Source: SG8-30 sp963715485 (GTDB taxonomy: Bacteria; Pseudomonadota; Gammaproteobacteria; Steroidobacterales; Steroidobacteraceae). Taken from it: a stretch of DNA of 64,000 nt. Position 1 is the first letter of the stretch. Each line of letters starts with the position of its first letter. The position numbers were made by a program, and so were the translations under genes. A model generated the notes under the pieces. The model was not told where the DNA came from and made no database searches. It was given only the letters and a program-made list of their open reading frames with translations. Shown here piece by piece: positions 1-8,657 of this stretch. Where the stretch lies: the NCBI GenBank assembly GCA_963715485.1, contig OY970244.1:2480001-2544000 (forward strand), in the 5' to 3' direction.

Positions 1-86
1 TCTCCAGCTCGCGGCGCCCGCCACCGCAGCAGGTTCCGCATTCATTGACCGTGCCGGAGCCGCTCCGTAGAATCGCGAGCCCCAAC

Positions 87-161
87 GGGCGGTTAGCTCA
101 GCGGTAGAGCACTGCTTTCACACGGCAGGGGTCACTGGTTCAAATCCAGTACCGCCCACCA
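87..161 (+). tRNA. tRNA-Val (anticodon CAC), CCA encoded
   Basis: The 7-bp acceptor stem GGGCGGT pairs perfectly with ACCGCCC. The D-loop TTAGCTCAGC is standard, and the anticodon stem-loop CTGCT-TTCACAC-GGCAG carries CAC, which reads valine GTG codons. The T-loop GGTTCAAATCC is canonical, and discriminator A is followed by an encoded CCA. It stands alone, with no other tRNA next to it. Confidence 0.96.
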
Positions 162-295
162 ATCCTTCGAAGCGGGCCCTGACCGCGGCCCGCGGCACGG
201 CACGGTCGGTACCTTGCCGCGCAGCCCGCCCCCCGCAGCGCCACCCCGAGTTCCCTTAAGGTGCTGGATAGCCTACCCGAGAGCATTAACTGAGC

Positions 296-375
296 GATCG
301 ATCCCTCATTTAATTATTATGTATATCAATATTTTATAATAACTATCTAATTTTGTTTATAATTTCTACTTTTAT
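296..375. other. AT-rich island at the 3' end of ipdC
   Basis: About 80 bases are very AT-rich (roughly 80% A+T by eye) in an otherwise GC-rich region. The island lies just past the stop of the minus-strand decarboxylase gene. I see no ORF and no clear hairpin. A similar island lies just past the stop of ugd near 14.7 kb. The rest of 162-378 is GC-rich and holds nothing I can identify. Confidence 0.6.
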
Positions 376-378
376 GGA

Positions 379-1992
379 CTAATGAGTCTTCTTCAAGCCC
401 GCCACGAATCTGGCGAGCGTTGCCGACACTGCGCCCTTGGGCAGCATTACTTCGATCAACTGAAAGCGACCCTTGCGCTGGTAGGCCCGTTCGAGCGCCT
501 CGCCCAGTTCCCGGCGGGTGGTAACCCGGATGCCCTCGCCGCCCAGGGGCACGGCCAGGTCGGCGAAGTGCCAGTCGTCCAGGTTGTTGAAGCCCGACTC
601 CGGCTGGAAGACCCGCAGCATCTCCCAGCTCTGGTTATTGAACACGATGACGATGGGATCCCAGCCATAGCGACGGCAGTTGCCGAGTTCCCAGCCGGTC
701 ATCTGGAACGCCCCATCGCCCACCAGCACGATCGGCCGCTGACCCATCGCGGCCTGCAGGCCGAGCCCCGCCGGCACGCCGAATCCCATGGTGGCGTAGT
801 AGCCGGGTGCGACCAGTTCAGTGTTCTCGATGTCGAGCGCAGTAAACAGGCAATCGCCCATGTCGGAAGCCAGGGGCATGCGCCCATGGCGCGCGAACAG
901 GTCGTTCACGGCCCGGGAAATGTCGCTCGGCGCAATGGGCTCGTCATCCGCCTGGAGCCCGCGCGGATAATCCGCGGCGATACCCTCGGCGCGCGGCTGG
1001 CGCGCGGCAACCCGACGATTCAGTTCATCGATCAGCGCCGCAAGCGGCACGTTGTGATACTTGTGCCAACCCATGGATACGGCGCCGTCGCGCGCGCTGA
1101 TGGCGCTGCGCGGCGTGATGCGGTGCTCCGACACGCCAAAGTTGGTGTCCGAGACAATGACGCCGAACAGCAGCAGGCAATCGGATTCCTCGACCAGGTG
1201 GGTGATGTCCGGCTGCCCGGCCAGGCCCATGTAGGTGCCGACGACGGGCGTGTCGCCGCGAGCCAGCAGGCCGCGACCCATGAACGAAGTGACCACCGGC
1301 ACGTGCAGCCTGCGCGCCAGTTCACCGACTCGCTCCTCGAGGCCGAAACGCCGGACTTCCACACCGACCATCAGTGCGGGTCGCTGGGCACGCTCGAGGC
1401 GCGACATGATTTCGTCAACGCAGGCGCCGACGGCCTCGGCATCGAACTCCGGGGGCGGCAGCGGTACAACGCGCTCGCAAGACTGAAAGACCAGATCCCG
1501 TGGAATCTCCAGGTACACGGGACGCGAATTCGCGATGCAGTTCTGCAGTACGCGGGCGATCTGCTGGGGCGCACGGGACAGGTCGTCGAGTCGCGCCTGG
1601 TCGCAGGTGATCTCGTCATAGATGGCGAACTGCGAGTCGAGCGTCTTCACCTGGTGGTGCAGCAGCAGTCCCGCCCGGCCCTCGCGGGCGCCTGGCGCAC
1701 CCGAGATGACCACGACTGGTGATTTCTCGGCGTAGGCGGAAGCGATCGAGTTGATCATGTTGAGCGCACCGGCGCCGTAGGTGACAACGGCCGCGCTCGG
1801 TGCGCCGAGTGCGCGGGCCGCCGCGTCGGCAGCGAAGCCGACTGCCGGTTCGTGGCTCAGCGTATACAGCGGCAGGATCGCGGCTTCCTCGGCTGCCTTG
1901 AAGAACGGCAGCGCAAAGTCGCCGGGAATGCCAAACAGCTGCCGGACGCCGTGGTCCTTGAGCGCGGTGAGAACGGATTCTGCGAGGTTCAT
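379..1992 (-). CDS. ipdC: Phenylpyruvate/indolepyruvate decarboxylase, ThDP-dependent
   Basis: A cytosolic thiamine-diphosphate enzyme that decarboxylates aromatic 2-keto acids to aldehydes. From memory the protein closely resembles the Azospirillum phenylpyruvate decarboxylase (IpdC/PPDC) along its whole length, including the start MNLAESVL, the FGIPGDFALPFFK segment and SHEPAVGFAADAAAR, which carries the cofactor-activating Glu. The C-terminal ThDP/Mg motif begins GDGAFQMTGWELGN and ends with NN about 27 residues later. An in-frame ATG exists 30 bases upstream at 2022, but the family start aligns with the ATG at 1992. Its substrate may be phenylpyruvate or indolepyruvate; the sequence alone does not decide. 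It is monocistronic, with no pathway partner nearby. Confidence 0.88.
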   Translation of the reverse strand: MNLAESVLTALKDHGVRQLFGIPGDFALPFFKAAEEAAILPLYTLSHEPAVGFAADAAARALGAPSAAVVTYGAGALNMINSIASAYAEKSPVVVISGAPGAREGRAGLLLHHQVKTLDSQFAIYDEITCDQARLDDLSRAPQQIARVLQNCIANSRPVYLEIPRDLVFQSCERVVPLPPPEFDAEAVGACVDEIMSRLERAQRPALMVGVEVRRFGLEERVGELARRLHVPVVTSFMGRGLLARGDTPVVGTYMGLAGQPDITHLVEESDCLLLFGVIVSDTNFGVSEHRITPRSAISARDGAVSMGWHKYHNVPLAALIDELNRRVAARQPRAEGIAADYPRGLQADDEPIAPSDISRAVNDLFARHGRMPLASDMGDCLFTALDIENTELVAPGYYATMGFGVPAGLGLQAAMGQRPIVLVGDGAFQMTGWELGNCRRYGWDPIVIVFNNQSWEMLRVFQPESGFNNLDDWHFADLAVPLGGEGIRVTTRRELGEALERAYQRKGRFQLIEVMLPKGAVSATLARFVAGLKKTH

Positions 1993-2074
1993 GGTGATGC
2001 CCACATTCGAGGTTGCAGGCATTGTCGGGGGATAGGGAGCCGAAGGCAGCTAGGAATGGCCGCAGTGCAAGAAA

Positions 2075-2087
2075 GGGGACTGTCCCC
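2075..2087. repeat. REP-like palindrome GGGGACTGTCCCC
   Basis: A short near-perfect palindrome, flanked by AAA and ATTT, in the gap between ipdC and the protease gene. The same core recurs at 5572, 12737, 52405 and 55834. Confidence 0.7.
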
Positions 2088-2089
2088 AT

Positions 2090-2130
2090 TTCCAAAAGGA
2101 AACGCCCCCGCTGCCGAAGCAGCGGGGGCG
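2090..2130 (-). terminator. Intrinsic terminator of the M43 protease gene
   Basis: A perfect 12-bp stem CGCCCCCGCTGC/GCAGCGGGGGCG with a 4-base loop at 2103-2130. On the minus strand it is followed by a T-rich run (TTTCCTTTT). It sits about 30 bases past the protease stop codon. Confidence 0.85.
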
Positions 2131-2159
2131 CTCGCCGCGAAACGCGTCGTCGCTTCTAA

Positions 2160-3164
2160 TTACGGAGCGCGATAAGCGGTCCAGGCCGCCTCCATGCGAA
2201 TATCCTGTTTGGTTGTGAACTCGTACATACACGCGTCGTCGGTGTAATCCATAAAGTTAAAGATCGGATCTAGTCCGGGGTACTTCCGGCCGACACAAGA
2301 ATCCCGGCCGGTCGGGCAACCGAACGCAGCCGAACGTTCAGCTGGTGTATCGTCAACCTGGTCGCCGCTCCCTGCGCAGCCACCCTGAAACGTATGGTAG
2401 AGACCCAGCCAGTGTCCGACCTCGTGTGTCGCCGTGTCACCCAAGTTGTAGGGCGCCGCGCTACCGCCGGGTACCGAAGAATAGAGGATCACCACACCGT
2501 CATCAGTCGGGTTGCCAGCGTACCAGTTTGGGAAAGTCGCCCAGCCCAGCAGGCCGCCGCCGGGATTGGCTGAATAGATGTTGAGCGCATTGGCACCGCC
2601 TGTCCGTAACGCAGACTTGACCGCGGCTTCAACCGGAGCAGAGTCGATGTTGTTGAACCAGTTCGCGTCATCTTTGTAATCGACGTTCATCAGCGTAAAA
2701 GTCCAACCCAATCCACCGAATGCCGAGTTCAGCACGCTGATCTGGTTCGCCACGGTCTGGGACGACAACTTGCCCGTATTGCCGCTATGGATCACGTGGA
2801 AGTAGACCGGAATATCGGCGATCACGGTCCCGCCAGATCCGCCACCGCTTCCACCGCCGCCGCCGCCGCCTGGCCGTTTTCCCGAATTCCGGAGCAGCCC
2901 TCCGCTGCGGTACTGGGCCAACTCACGCATGATCGGGCCAAGTCGCTGCTCGACGCGCACCGCTTCGTCCGAAGTCAGCTCCCGCGTACCACACCGCGCC
3001 CCACTATCGATGAACGCCTGCTCGCTTTCCCAACTGTGATCGCCAATTACGAACGGCCGGTGGTCCGCGGATACACCGCCCGGCTCCGCGCCAGCGACCA
3101 TGGTCACGGCGCCAAGCACTAGGCCAGCGCCAACCACTGCCATTCCACGTGTGAAATTACTCAT
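2160..3164 (-). CDS. Secreted zinc metalloprotease, M43 (pappalysin/cytophagalysin) type
   Basis: A 334-residue protein with an N-terminal hydrophobic signal sequence (residues ~6-26 ending in AGA), a short N-terminal region, and a Gly/Ser-only linker at ~98-112. The catalytic domain has the extended metzincin zinc motif HEVGHWLGLYH (~247-257) and the Met-turn NFMDYTD (~303-309). These are the hallmarks of the M43B family, whose members are exported and cleave proteins or peptides. Cys residues cluster around the active site, consistent with disulfides outside the cytoplasm. The ATG is preceded by GAGG. The gene is monocistronic and divergent from modA, with its own terminator. The natural substrate cannot be told from the sequence. 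Confidence 0.88.
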   Translation of the reverse strand: MSNFTRGMAVVGAGLVLGAVTMVAGAEPGGVSADHRPFVIGDHSWESEQAFIDSGARCGTRELTSDEAVRVEQRLGPIMRELAQYRSGGLLRNSGKRPGGGGGGGSGGGSGGTVIADIPVYFHVIHSGNTGKLSSQTVANQISVLNSAFGGLGWTFTLMNVDYKDDANWFNNIDSAPVEAAVKSALRTGGANALNIYSANPGGGLLGWATFPNWYAGNPTDDGVVILYSSVPGGSAAPYNLGDTATHEVGHWLGLYHTFQGGCAGSGDQVDDTPAERSAAFGCPTGRDSCVGRKYPGLDPIFNFMDYTDDACMYEFTTKQDIRMEAAWTAYRAP

Positions 3165-3326
3165 CCTCGAACCCCCCGGGGGAAACTGAGTCCCGCCGCG
3201 ACCACTTCGGCCGCCTTGATGTACGGAACATACTTTCCATTGCAGGCTTTGTCGAGCATCAAGGGATTTCCTTGTGCGGCACTCCCGCAGCTAAACTGCG
3301 CAGATTCCCGATAGCCTGGCCCGAAT

Positions 3327-4124
3327 GTGAACTGCTTCACGTTTTTTCGTTGTTTTGCCGCATCATTGGTTGCGATCGCCGGGCTCGGACTGGCGCCGCA
3401 TGCGTCTTCCGCCGACGATCCTCCCCTGATCGTCTTTGCCGCAGCGAGCCTGAAGAATGCGCTCGACGAGATCGGTTCAGCCTGGCAGCACCAGACCGGA
3501 CAGCTCGTCCGCATCTCCTACGCGGGCACCTCGGCCCTGGCCCGGCAGATCGAGCAGGGTGCGCCGGCAGACCTGTTCATCTCGGCGGATCCCGACTGGA
3601 TGGACTACCTCGCCGATCGACAGCTGGTCGGCGAGTCGACGGTGCTCCTCGGCAATCGCCTGGTGCTGGTCGCGCCTCGCGACAGCAGTGTGGCCTTGCG
3701 CCTTACCGAGTCGGCGTCGCTGGCGACTGCGCTTGGCGACGGACGTCTGGCCTTGGCCAACGTAACGTCTGTACCGGCCGGCCGCTACGCCAGAACCGCG
3801 CTCGAATCGCTCGGCCTGTGGGCAGCGGTCTCGGACCGGTTGGTGCAAACGGATAACGTCCGCGCCGCGCTGCGACTGGTTGCGCGCGGCGAAGCGCCGC
3901 TCGGTATCGTCTATGCGACAGACGCCAGGGCCGAACCGCTGGTGCGTGTCGTGGATGTGTTCGACGAGTCGCTGCATCCGCCGATCCGTTACGTCATGGC
4001 GCCGGTCAGCGGATCAGCCAGTCCAAAGGCCAGGAACTTCCTGGATTACCTGTCCTCGGGCGCAGCGAGGCGAGTATTCGAAGCGGAAGGATTCGCAGTA
4101 CTGGCGAATTCACCGCAGAATTAA
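3327..4124 (+). CDS. modA: Molybdate ABC transporter, periplasmic binding protein
   Basis: First gene of modABC. It binds molybdate (possibly tungstate) in the periplasm and delivers it to ModB. The 265-residue protein has a signal peptide (hydrophobic ~10-25, ending at ASS-ADD) and the ModA opening VFAAASLKNALDEIG. It also has the conserved GTSALARQIEQGAPADLFISAD region and RYARTALESLG further on. It starts with GTG and has no strong Shine-Dalgarno sequence, so the exact start is less certain. modB begins four bases after its stop codon. Confidence 0.93.
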   Translation: MNCFTFFRCFAASLVAIAGLGLAPHASSADDPPLIVFAAASLKNALDEIGSAWQHQTGQLVRISYAGTSALARQIEQGAPADLFISADPDWMDYLADRQLVGESTVLLGNRLVLVAPRDSSVALRLTESASLATALGDGRLALANVTSVPAGRYARTALESLGLWAAVSDRLVQTDNVRAALRLVARGEAPLGIVYATDARAEPLVRVVDVFDESLHPPIRYVMAPVSGSASPKARNFLDYLSSGAARRVFEAEGFAVLANSPQN

Positions 4125-4128
4125 GGCC

Positions 4129-4818
4129 ATGTTCACCCCTGACGAACTGTCCGCCATCCAACTGAGCGTGAAGGTCGCGACCTGGGCCACGGTCGCAACG
4201 CTGCCGATTGGACTGCTGACGGCGCTCGTACTGGCACGCGGGAAGTTCTACGGAAAGACCCTGCTCGATGCGCTGGTGCACCTGCCGCTGGTCATGCCGC
4301 CGGTTGTCACCGGCTATCTCTTGTTGCTCGGTTTCGGCCGACGCGGGCCGCTGGGGGCGTGGCTCGAGGACACGTTTGGCATGGTCTTCGCCTTCAACTG
4401 GAAGGGCGCGGCGCTCGCCTGCGCCGTCATGGGCTTCCCGCTCATGGTACGCGCGATGCGCCTGTCCATCGAGGCCGTGGACCGCGGGCTCGAGCGTGCC
4501 GCCGCCACGCTCGGCGCCAACCGGATGTGGGTGTTCGCCACGGTGACGCTGCCGCTGGCATTGCCGGGCGTCATCGCCGGCGCTCTGCTGTGCTTCGCCA
4601 AGGCGCTGGGAGAGTTCGGTGCCACCATCACCTTCGTCTCCAACATTCCCGGCGTCACGCAGACACTGCCTACGGCGATCTTCACCTACACGCAGGTGCC
4701 CGGCGGCGACGAGCCGGCGCTGCGCCTCACATTGGTGTCGATCGGGATATCGCTCGCGGCGCTGGTAATGTCCGAGTGGCTGGCGCGGCGGGTACGTTCC
4801 AGGGGAGTCGTACGATGA
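4129..4818 (+). CDS. modB: Molybdate ABC transporter permease
   Basis: An inner-membrane permease of 229 residues with about five hydrophobic segments. The EAA-type loop, from ERAAATLGANRMWVF to LPLALPGV, contacts the ATPase. The reading frame is open far upstream inside modA, but the ATG at 4129 gives the typical ModB N-terminus and lies just after the modA stop. The stop overlaps the modC start (ATGA), so translation is probably coupled. Confidence 0.94.
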   Translation: MFTPDELSAIQLSVKVATWATVATLPIGLLTALVLARGKFYGKTLLDALVHLPLVMPPVVTGYLLLLGFGRRGPLGAWLEDTFGMVFAFNWKGAALACAVMGFPLMVRAMRLSIEAVDRGLERAAATLGANRMWVFATVTLPLALPGVIAGALLCFAKALGEFGATITFVSNIPGVTQTLPTAIFTYTQVPGGDEPALRLTLVSIGISLAALVMSEWLARRVRSRGVVR

Positions 4819-5948
4819 CCCTGCTGGTCGACGTCCGGCTCCGACGTCACGACTTCGAGCTGCGTGCCAGCTTCGAGGCGGGCCGCGGTGTCACCGCCCT
4901 GTTTGGCCCGTCCGGCTCCGGCAAGACGACACTGCTCGACCTGATCGCCGGGCTGGAGCGGCCAGCATCGGGTCGCATCGTCCTGGATGGCGAGACGCTG
5001 GTGGATACCGCGAGTGGCGCCTGGCTGCCGAGCCACAAGAGAAGACTGGGCTACGTGTTCCAGGACAGCCGGCTATTCCCCCACCTGAGCGTGCGCCAGA
5101 ATCTGGGCTATGGCGCGCGTTTCGCTGGCCGGCGCGGCGCGGCTTCGCAACAGGAGCGGATCGTCGGCCTGCTGGGGCTCGAGGCCCTGCTCGACAGGCA
5201 GCCTGGGACGCTCTCCGGCGGCGAGAGGCAGCGTGTGGCGATCGGAAGGGCATTGTTGTCCTCACCCCGACTGCTGTTGCTCGACGAGCCCATGGCGTCG
5301 GTGGACGTGGGACGCCGCGCAGAGATCCTCCCCTATCTCGCCCGGGTGCGCGAGGAGGCCGGCATCCCGATCGTGTACGTAAGCCACACGCTGGCCGAGG
5401 TAGCCCGGCTGGCCGACACCGTCGTGCTGCTCGACGCGGGATGCGTCACGGCGATCGGGCCGGTGGCGGACCTGCTCAGCCGTCTCGACCTCGGCGAGGC
5501 GTCGCAGGGAGCGGAGGCCGGGGCAGTGCTGACGGCGACCGTGCAGGAGCAGGCAGGGCCTGGTTCGAGTCGGGGACAGTCCCCTGCGGGGACAGTCCCC
5601 AACGAAACCGGATCAGGGCCCTCAGCGATTACCGTCCTGCAACACCCCGCCGGCGAATTCCGCGTGCCGTGGACCGGCCAGGCGCCCGGATCTACGGTAC
5701 GGTTGCACGTACTGGCGCGCGACGTGGCACTGGCGACCGGCGAACTGGGCAGCCTGAGCATCCGCAATCGCCTCGCCGCGACGATCGTCGAGATCAGCGA
5801 GATCCATGGTGGCGTGAGGGAAATCCGCCTGGACGCGGGCGGTGAAGCGCTGCTCTCCCGCGTGACCGCGGAGACGGTGGCCGAAATGAGGCTACGACCG
5901 GGGCTTCAGGTCACCGCACTGATCAAGAGCGTCGCGCTGGAGCGGTAG
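4815..5948 (+). CDS. modC: Molybdate ABC transporter ATP-binding protein
   Basis: A 377-residue ATPase that powers ModB. Visible motifs are Walker A GPSGSGKTT (31-39), Q-loop VFQDSRLFPH, signature LSGGERQR (133-140), Walker B LLLLDEP (153-159) and H-loop VYVSHT. The C-terminal part has a Mop/TOBE-type molybdate-binding region (VARDVALA... RNRLAATIVEI). The linker between the two parts is odd: residues ~253-263 (RGQSPAGTVPN) are encoded entirely by two copies of the local GGGGACAGTCCCC palindrome, which keeps the frame open. The ORF is open upstream to 4359, but the ATG overlapping the modB stop is the proper start. Confidence 0.93.
   Translation: MTLLVDVRLRRHDFELRASFEAGRGVTALFGPSGSGKTTLLDLIAGLERPASGRIVLDGETLVDTASGAWLPSHKRRLGYVFQDSRLFPHLSVRQNLGYGARFAGRRGAASQQERIVGLLGLEALLDRQPGTLSGGERQRVAIGRALLSSPRLLLLDEPMASVDVGRRAEILPYLARVREEAGIPIVYVSHTLAEVARLADTVVLLDAGCVTAIGPVADLLSRLDLGEASQGAEAGAVLTATVQEQAGPGSSRGQSPAGTVPNETGSGPSAITVLQHPAGEFRVPWTGQAPGSTVRLHVLARDVALATGELGSLSIRNRLAATIVEISEIHGGVREIRLDAGGEALLSRVTAETVAEMRLRPGLQVTALIKSVALER
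5572..5600. repeat. Two REP-like palindromes inside the modC coding sequence
   Basis: GGGGACAGTCCCC occurs at 5572-5584 and again at 5588-5600, separated by TGC. The pair lies in frame in the linker of modC and does not disrupt either domain. Confidence 0.85.
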
Positions 5949-5952
5949 AAAG

Positions 5953-6033
5953 GGGGACATTCCTATTTTCCCTTTTCCCTACAGCCCTTGATCAAATTGC
6001 AATGGCAGGAAAAAGGAAAAAAGGAATGTCCCC
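5953..6033. repeat. REP-like inverted repeat pair, 26-base arms
   Basis: The left arm at 5953-5978 begins GGGGACATTCCTATTTTCCC. The right arm at 6008-6033 is its reverse complement with two mismatches in 26. They enclose a ~29-base spacer. The element starts five bases after the modC stop, so its hairpin may also end the modABC transcript. Confidence 0.8.
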
Positions 6034-6038
6034 ATGAA

Positions 6039-6071
6039 CAACGGCCCGCGGACAATGCCGACGGGCCGTTG
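6039..6071. terminator. Hairpin between modC and the convergent DUF5666 gene
   Basis: A 10-bp perfect stem CAACGGCCCG/CGGGCCGTTG with a 13-base loop lies between two convergent genes. Neither side has a strong T-run, so a bidirectional terminator role is likely but not certain. Confidence 0.5.
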
Positions 6072-6106
6072 GTGAGCATCAGAGAGTGTTCTGCCTCCCT
6101 GTCTCG

Positions 6107-7577
6107 TCAGGTCTCCAGTTCAGCCTGGGTCGCCGCGAACATGCTGCCATTCCACGTACCGCGAACCTTGACGGCCCTGCCGCCGGCCTGCTGGAAGAAC
6201 AACGTTTCGCTGATCGGCTGGTCGTTTGACGTCGCGGTACTCGGTGCCGGCGCCAGTCGTGACGCTAACCCCGAGGATCTGTAACGAGCGAGTGGCCTGT
6301 ACGACGCTGGTCGCTATGCCCCGCAACTCACGGCGTGAGTCGAGATCGTCCCGCTCGACCAGGGCCGCCGCCATGGTGCCGGCGGCCGCTGCCTCGGCGC
6401 CACGCACCTCGACGTAATCGCCCGTGCGCAGGTCAGAGAAGGTGAACGGCCGCAAGTCCGCACTTGACTTGTCCTCGAAGGCCGTACCCACATTCGTCAG
6501 AACGGTCACACCGAAGATGGAAACGCTCGAGTTGGCCGCGCTAATGGAGTCGACCGTTCCGAGCAGCCGTGCCGAGTTGTCCGACTTGAAGTCGATCTTG
6601 GCGGCGACTAGCGTACCCGCGGCATTGAACGACCCTTCCGCCTCGATTTTCAGGTTCAGCGCCAGGCTCGCCGCGGTGCCATTCAGGTAGACAGTGGATG
6701 CTGTCGTCGTGACGGTCTGCGTGCCGATGCTGAAGTCGCTCGCCGACACGAACCGCGTGATGAATCCTTCAATCTCGCCGCGGTCGCCATTGGCCGTGGC
6801 TAGCGTGCAGCTTTTCACTTCAACGCGGCTGGCGGTCAGCTCGCCGCCAGCGAAGTTCGAGCCCTTCACTTCGACGCAGGCGCCTTCGGTGGGCGCGCCA
6901 TCGGGCAATTGTGCTGTCGTGTAGTCGACAACCGTCGTCGACAAACTGAATCGCTTCGTGTTTGGGTTGAGCGACGAGACGACGCCGAACAACTCGAACT
7001 CACCGCCGGGAGGCTTTCGGTTCGATGCGGGTCGCGACGATCTCGCCAGCGGCGTTCTGGAAGCCGCTGACTTCCACGACGTCGCCAGGCTGGATGCCGG
7101 CCAGCGACGGGTTCGGGAACGAGTTATCAAACACTGTCGTGCCGGTGACGATTACAGTCTGCCCCAGTACGACCAGCGTGCTCGCAGCGAGGTTGACCGA
7201 GCTTACCGGACCCTCGACGCTGTCATTGAAGCTCACAGTTTCCGCCGTACCGGTCCGGCCATCGTTCGCGATCCGGCCCTATGACCTGCACCATGTCGCC
7301 GACTTCGAGTTCCAACTCGGTACCGGCGCGATCCTCGATGCGGATCTGCGCGCTCGAGGTCGAGAACTCGACCCCGTTGACAAAGATGCTGCCGAAGTTG
7401 GTGATCGGGCCGATGGCGGCGCCAACGCCGTCGATACCTCCGGCCGGCGGTGGGTTGCCACCGTTCGGGGGCGGGTTGCTGTTGTCGCCGCCGCCGCCGC
7501 CGCATGCGGCCAGGCCGACGGCAAGCAAGGCGCCCGACCGCCACTGTCGAAACGATTCCCGAGAATGTCCTGCTCAT
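6107..7577 (-). CDS. DUF5666-repeat lipoprotein (four one-base frameshifts)
   Basis: This is one gene spread over three frames. Read through, it gives MSRTFSGIVSTVAV..LLAVGLAAC (a lipobox, so probably an outer-membrane or periplasmic lipoprotein), then G/P/N-rich sequence. After that come repeated ~60-70-residue beta-rich units of the DUF5666 type (GDMVQVIG, GDVVEVSG, EVKGSNF, GDYVEVRG), ending GTWNGSMF..QAELET. Removing one base near 7534, 7276, 7014 and 6237 restores a single frame; all four are extra bases. The start ATG overlaps the stop of the DUF6502 gene upstream (ATGA), so the two are co-transcribed. Function is unknown. It is either broken by sequencing error or decaying. Confidence 0.72.
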
Positions 7578-8404
7578 GACCGAATACCCCTCTTCACGTT
7601 ATCCTGAATCTGAAATACCCCGGCACCCACCCTCACCAGCGCGCGCTCCTGCGCATCGTCGGGCGCCTCGTGCGCTGTCAGCCAGTTGTCGACTCGCTCC
7701 AGGAACGCCTGCCCTTCGCGTTCCATGAAAACCTGGAAGTCGGGCAACGCGCGTGCGTCGACGCGTGCGTTGTGGGCGCGCCGCGCAAGCCGGGCCGCCG
7801 CGCCTGCAGGGCGAATCAAGTCGTAGACCACGGTGTCCGCGTGGTCGTGGATCAGGCTAGCACCGACCTTGACTTTTTCGGCGTCGAACCTGGAAGGAAT
7901 GTAGTTGCGCATGGCGGCGCGCAACGTCTCACCCTGCCCGCTCGTCACCGCGCCGACCAACCGCAACTCCTTGAGCAACGCGCTGACCGGGATGTCGCCC
8001 GCGAAACGACCGCAGAGATTTTCGAATGAAGGGGACGGGCCCGCGCTCGGAATCTCCAACGGCTCGCCGGCTGCGTCGAGGTAGTCGGGGTCCTGGTGCC
8101 AGCCCGACAGGACGCGCGTGGCGCTGCCTGAGTAGGTTGGCTCGGCTCCCTCCAGCCCTTTCGCCAGCAGTTCACGCTGCCGGGTGATCTCGTGCCGGTT
8201 GATGCCCGTCAGGATGGCCACGCGCGAGCCGTTGGTCGGCCTGCCGCGGATGCCGAACTCGTCGGTCGCTACCTCCACGAAGGTCGTCTTGGCCACTTCC
8301 GAGAACTCCCTGAACGTCACACCGCTTTTCAGCAGCAGGCGCACGATCGGCCGCAGAAGAAGGCGGCAACCAGCGAGGACGTTTGACTTGAGATTTGATT
8401 CCAC
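7574..8404 (-). CDS. DUF6502 family protein
   Basis: A ~276-residue soluble protein of unknown function, recognised from its overall pattern: CRLLLRPIVRLLLKSGVTFREFSE near the N-terminus, a winged-helix-like region with TNGSRVAILTGINRHEITR, and a charged C-terminus. I prefer the GTG at 8404, preceded by AGGAA at a good distance; the ORF is open to 8485, with an ATG at 8434. The N-terminal half could bind nucleic acid, but this is inference. The stop overlaps the DUF5666 lipoprotein start, and this pairing of families recurs in proteobacteria as far as I recall. Confidence 0.7.
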   Translation of the reverse strand: MESNLKSNVLAGCRLLLRPIVRLLLKSGVTFREFSEVAKTTFVEVATDEFGIRGRPTNGSRVAILTGINRHEITRQRELLAKGLEGAEPTYSGSATRVLSGWHQDPDYLDAAGEPLEIPSAGPSPSFENLCGRFAGDIPVSALLKELRLVGAVTSGQGETLRAAMRNYIPSRFDAEKVKVGASLIHDHADTVVYDLIRPAGAAARLARRAHNARVDARALPDFQVFMEREGQAFLERVDNWLTAHEAPDDAQERALVRVGAGVFQIQDNVKRGIRS

Positions 8405-8569
8405 ACTTGGTCTTCCTTGTACCAAATATGGCATGCACTGATTTGGAGCGCAAGCACTGATCCTCGGTAACGCTGAGGCAAGCACAAAATCAAGGGGTTA
8501 GCGCGACCAGGATTGGAGGCGAAGATCGTCGAACTGGGGCGGCAGCAAGTGCCACAGTTTGGCACGAGA

Positions 8570-8593
8570 GGGGTCACACCCCACGCTGACCCC
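8570..8593. repeat. Inverted repeat GGGGTCA...TGACCCC
   Basis: 7-bp arms with a 10-base spacer, in the gap between the DUF6502 gene and manB. The sequence resembles the GGGGAC palindromes elsewhere in the window. The rest of this 250-base gap shows nothing else I recognise. Confidence 0.5.
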
Positions 8594-8657
8594 ATCAAGC
8601 GTCAACGCGACACTCTGGCAGGCCGCCATACGCGGCCCGAGTGGGGCCTGGCACCTC

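Noticed and set aside
382..1722. Long plus-strand ORF opposite the decarboxylase
   Set aside because: It has no recognisable domain and is the mirror of a clear ThDP enzyme on the other strand; high GC makes long antisense ORFs common.
3161..3330. Minus-strand reading frame in the gap between the protease and modA
   Set aside because: It looks open and protein-like, but it starts inside modA and matches nothing I know; likely chance in a divergent promoter region.
5953..6033. Riboswitch or molybdenum-sensing RNA near modABC
   Set aside because: The structure is a REP-like inverted repeat downstream of modC, not upstream of modA, and shows no moco-motif features.
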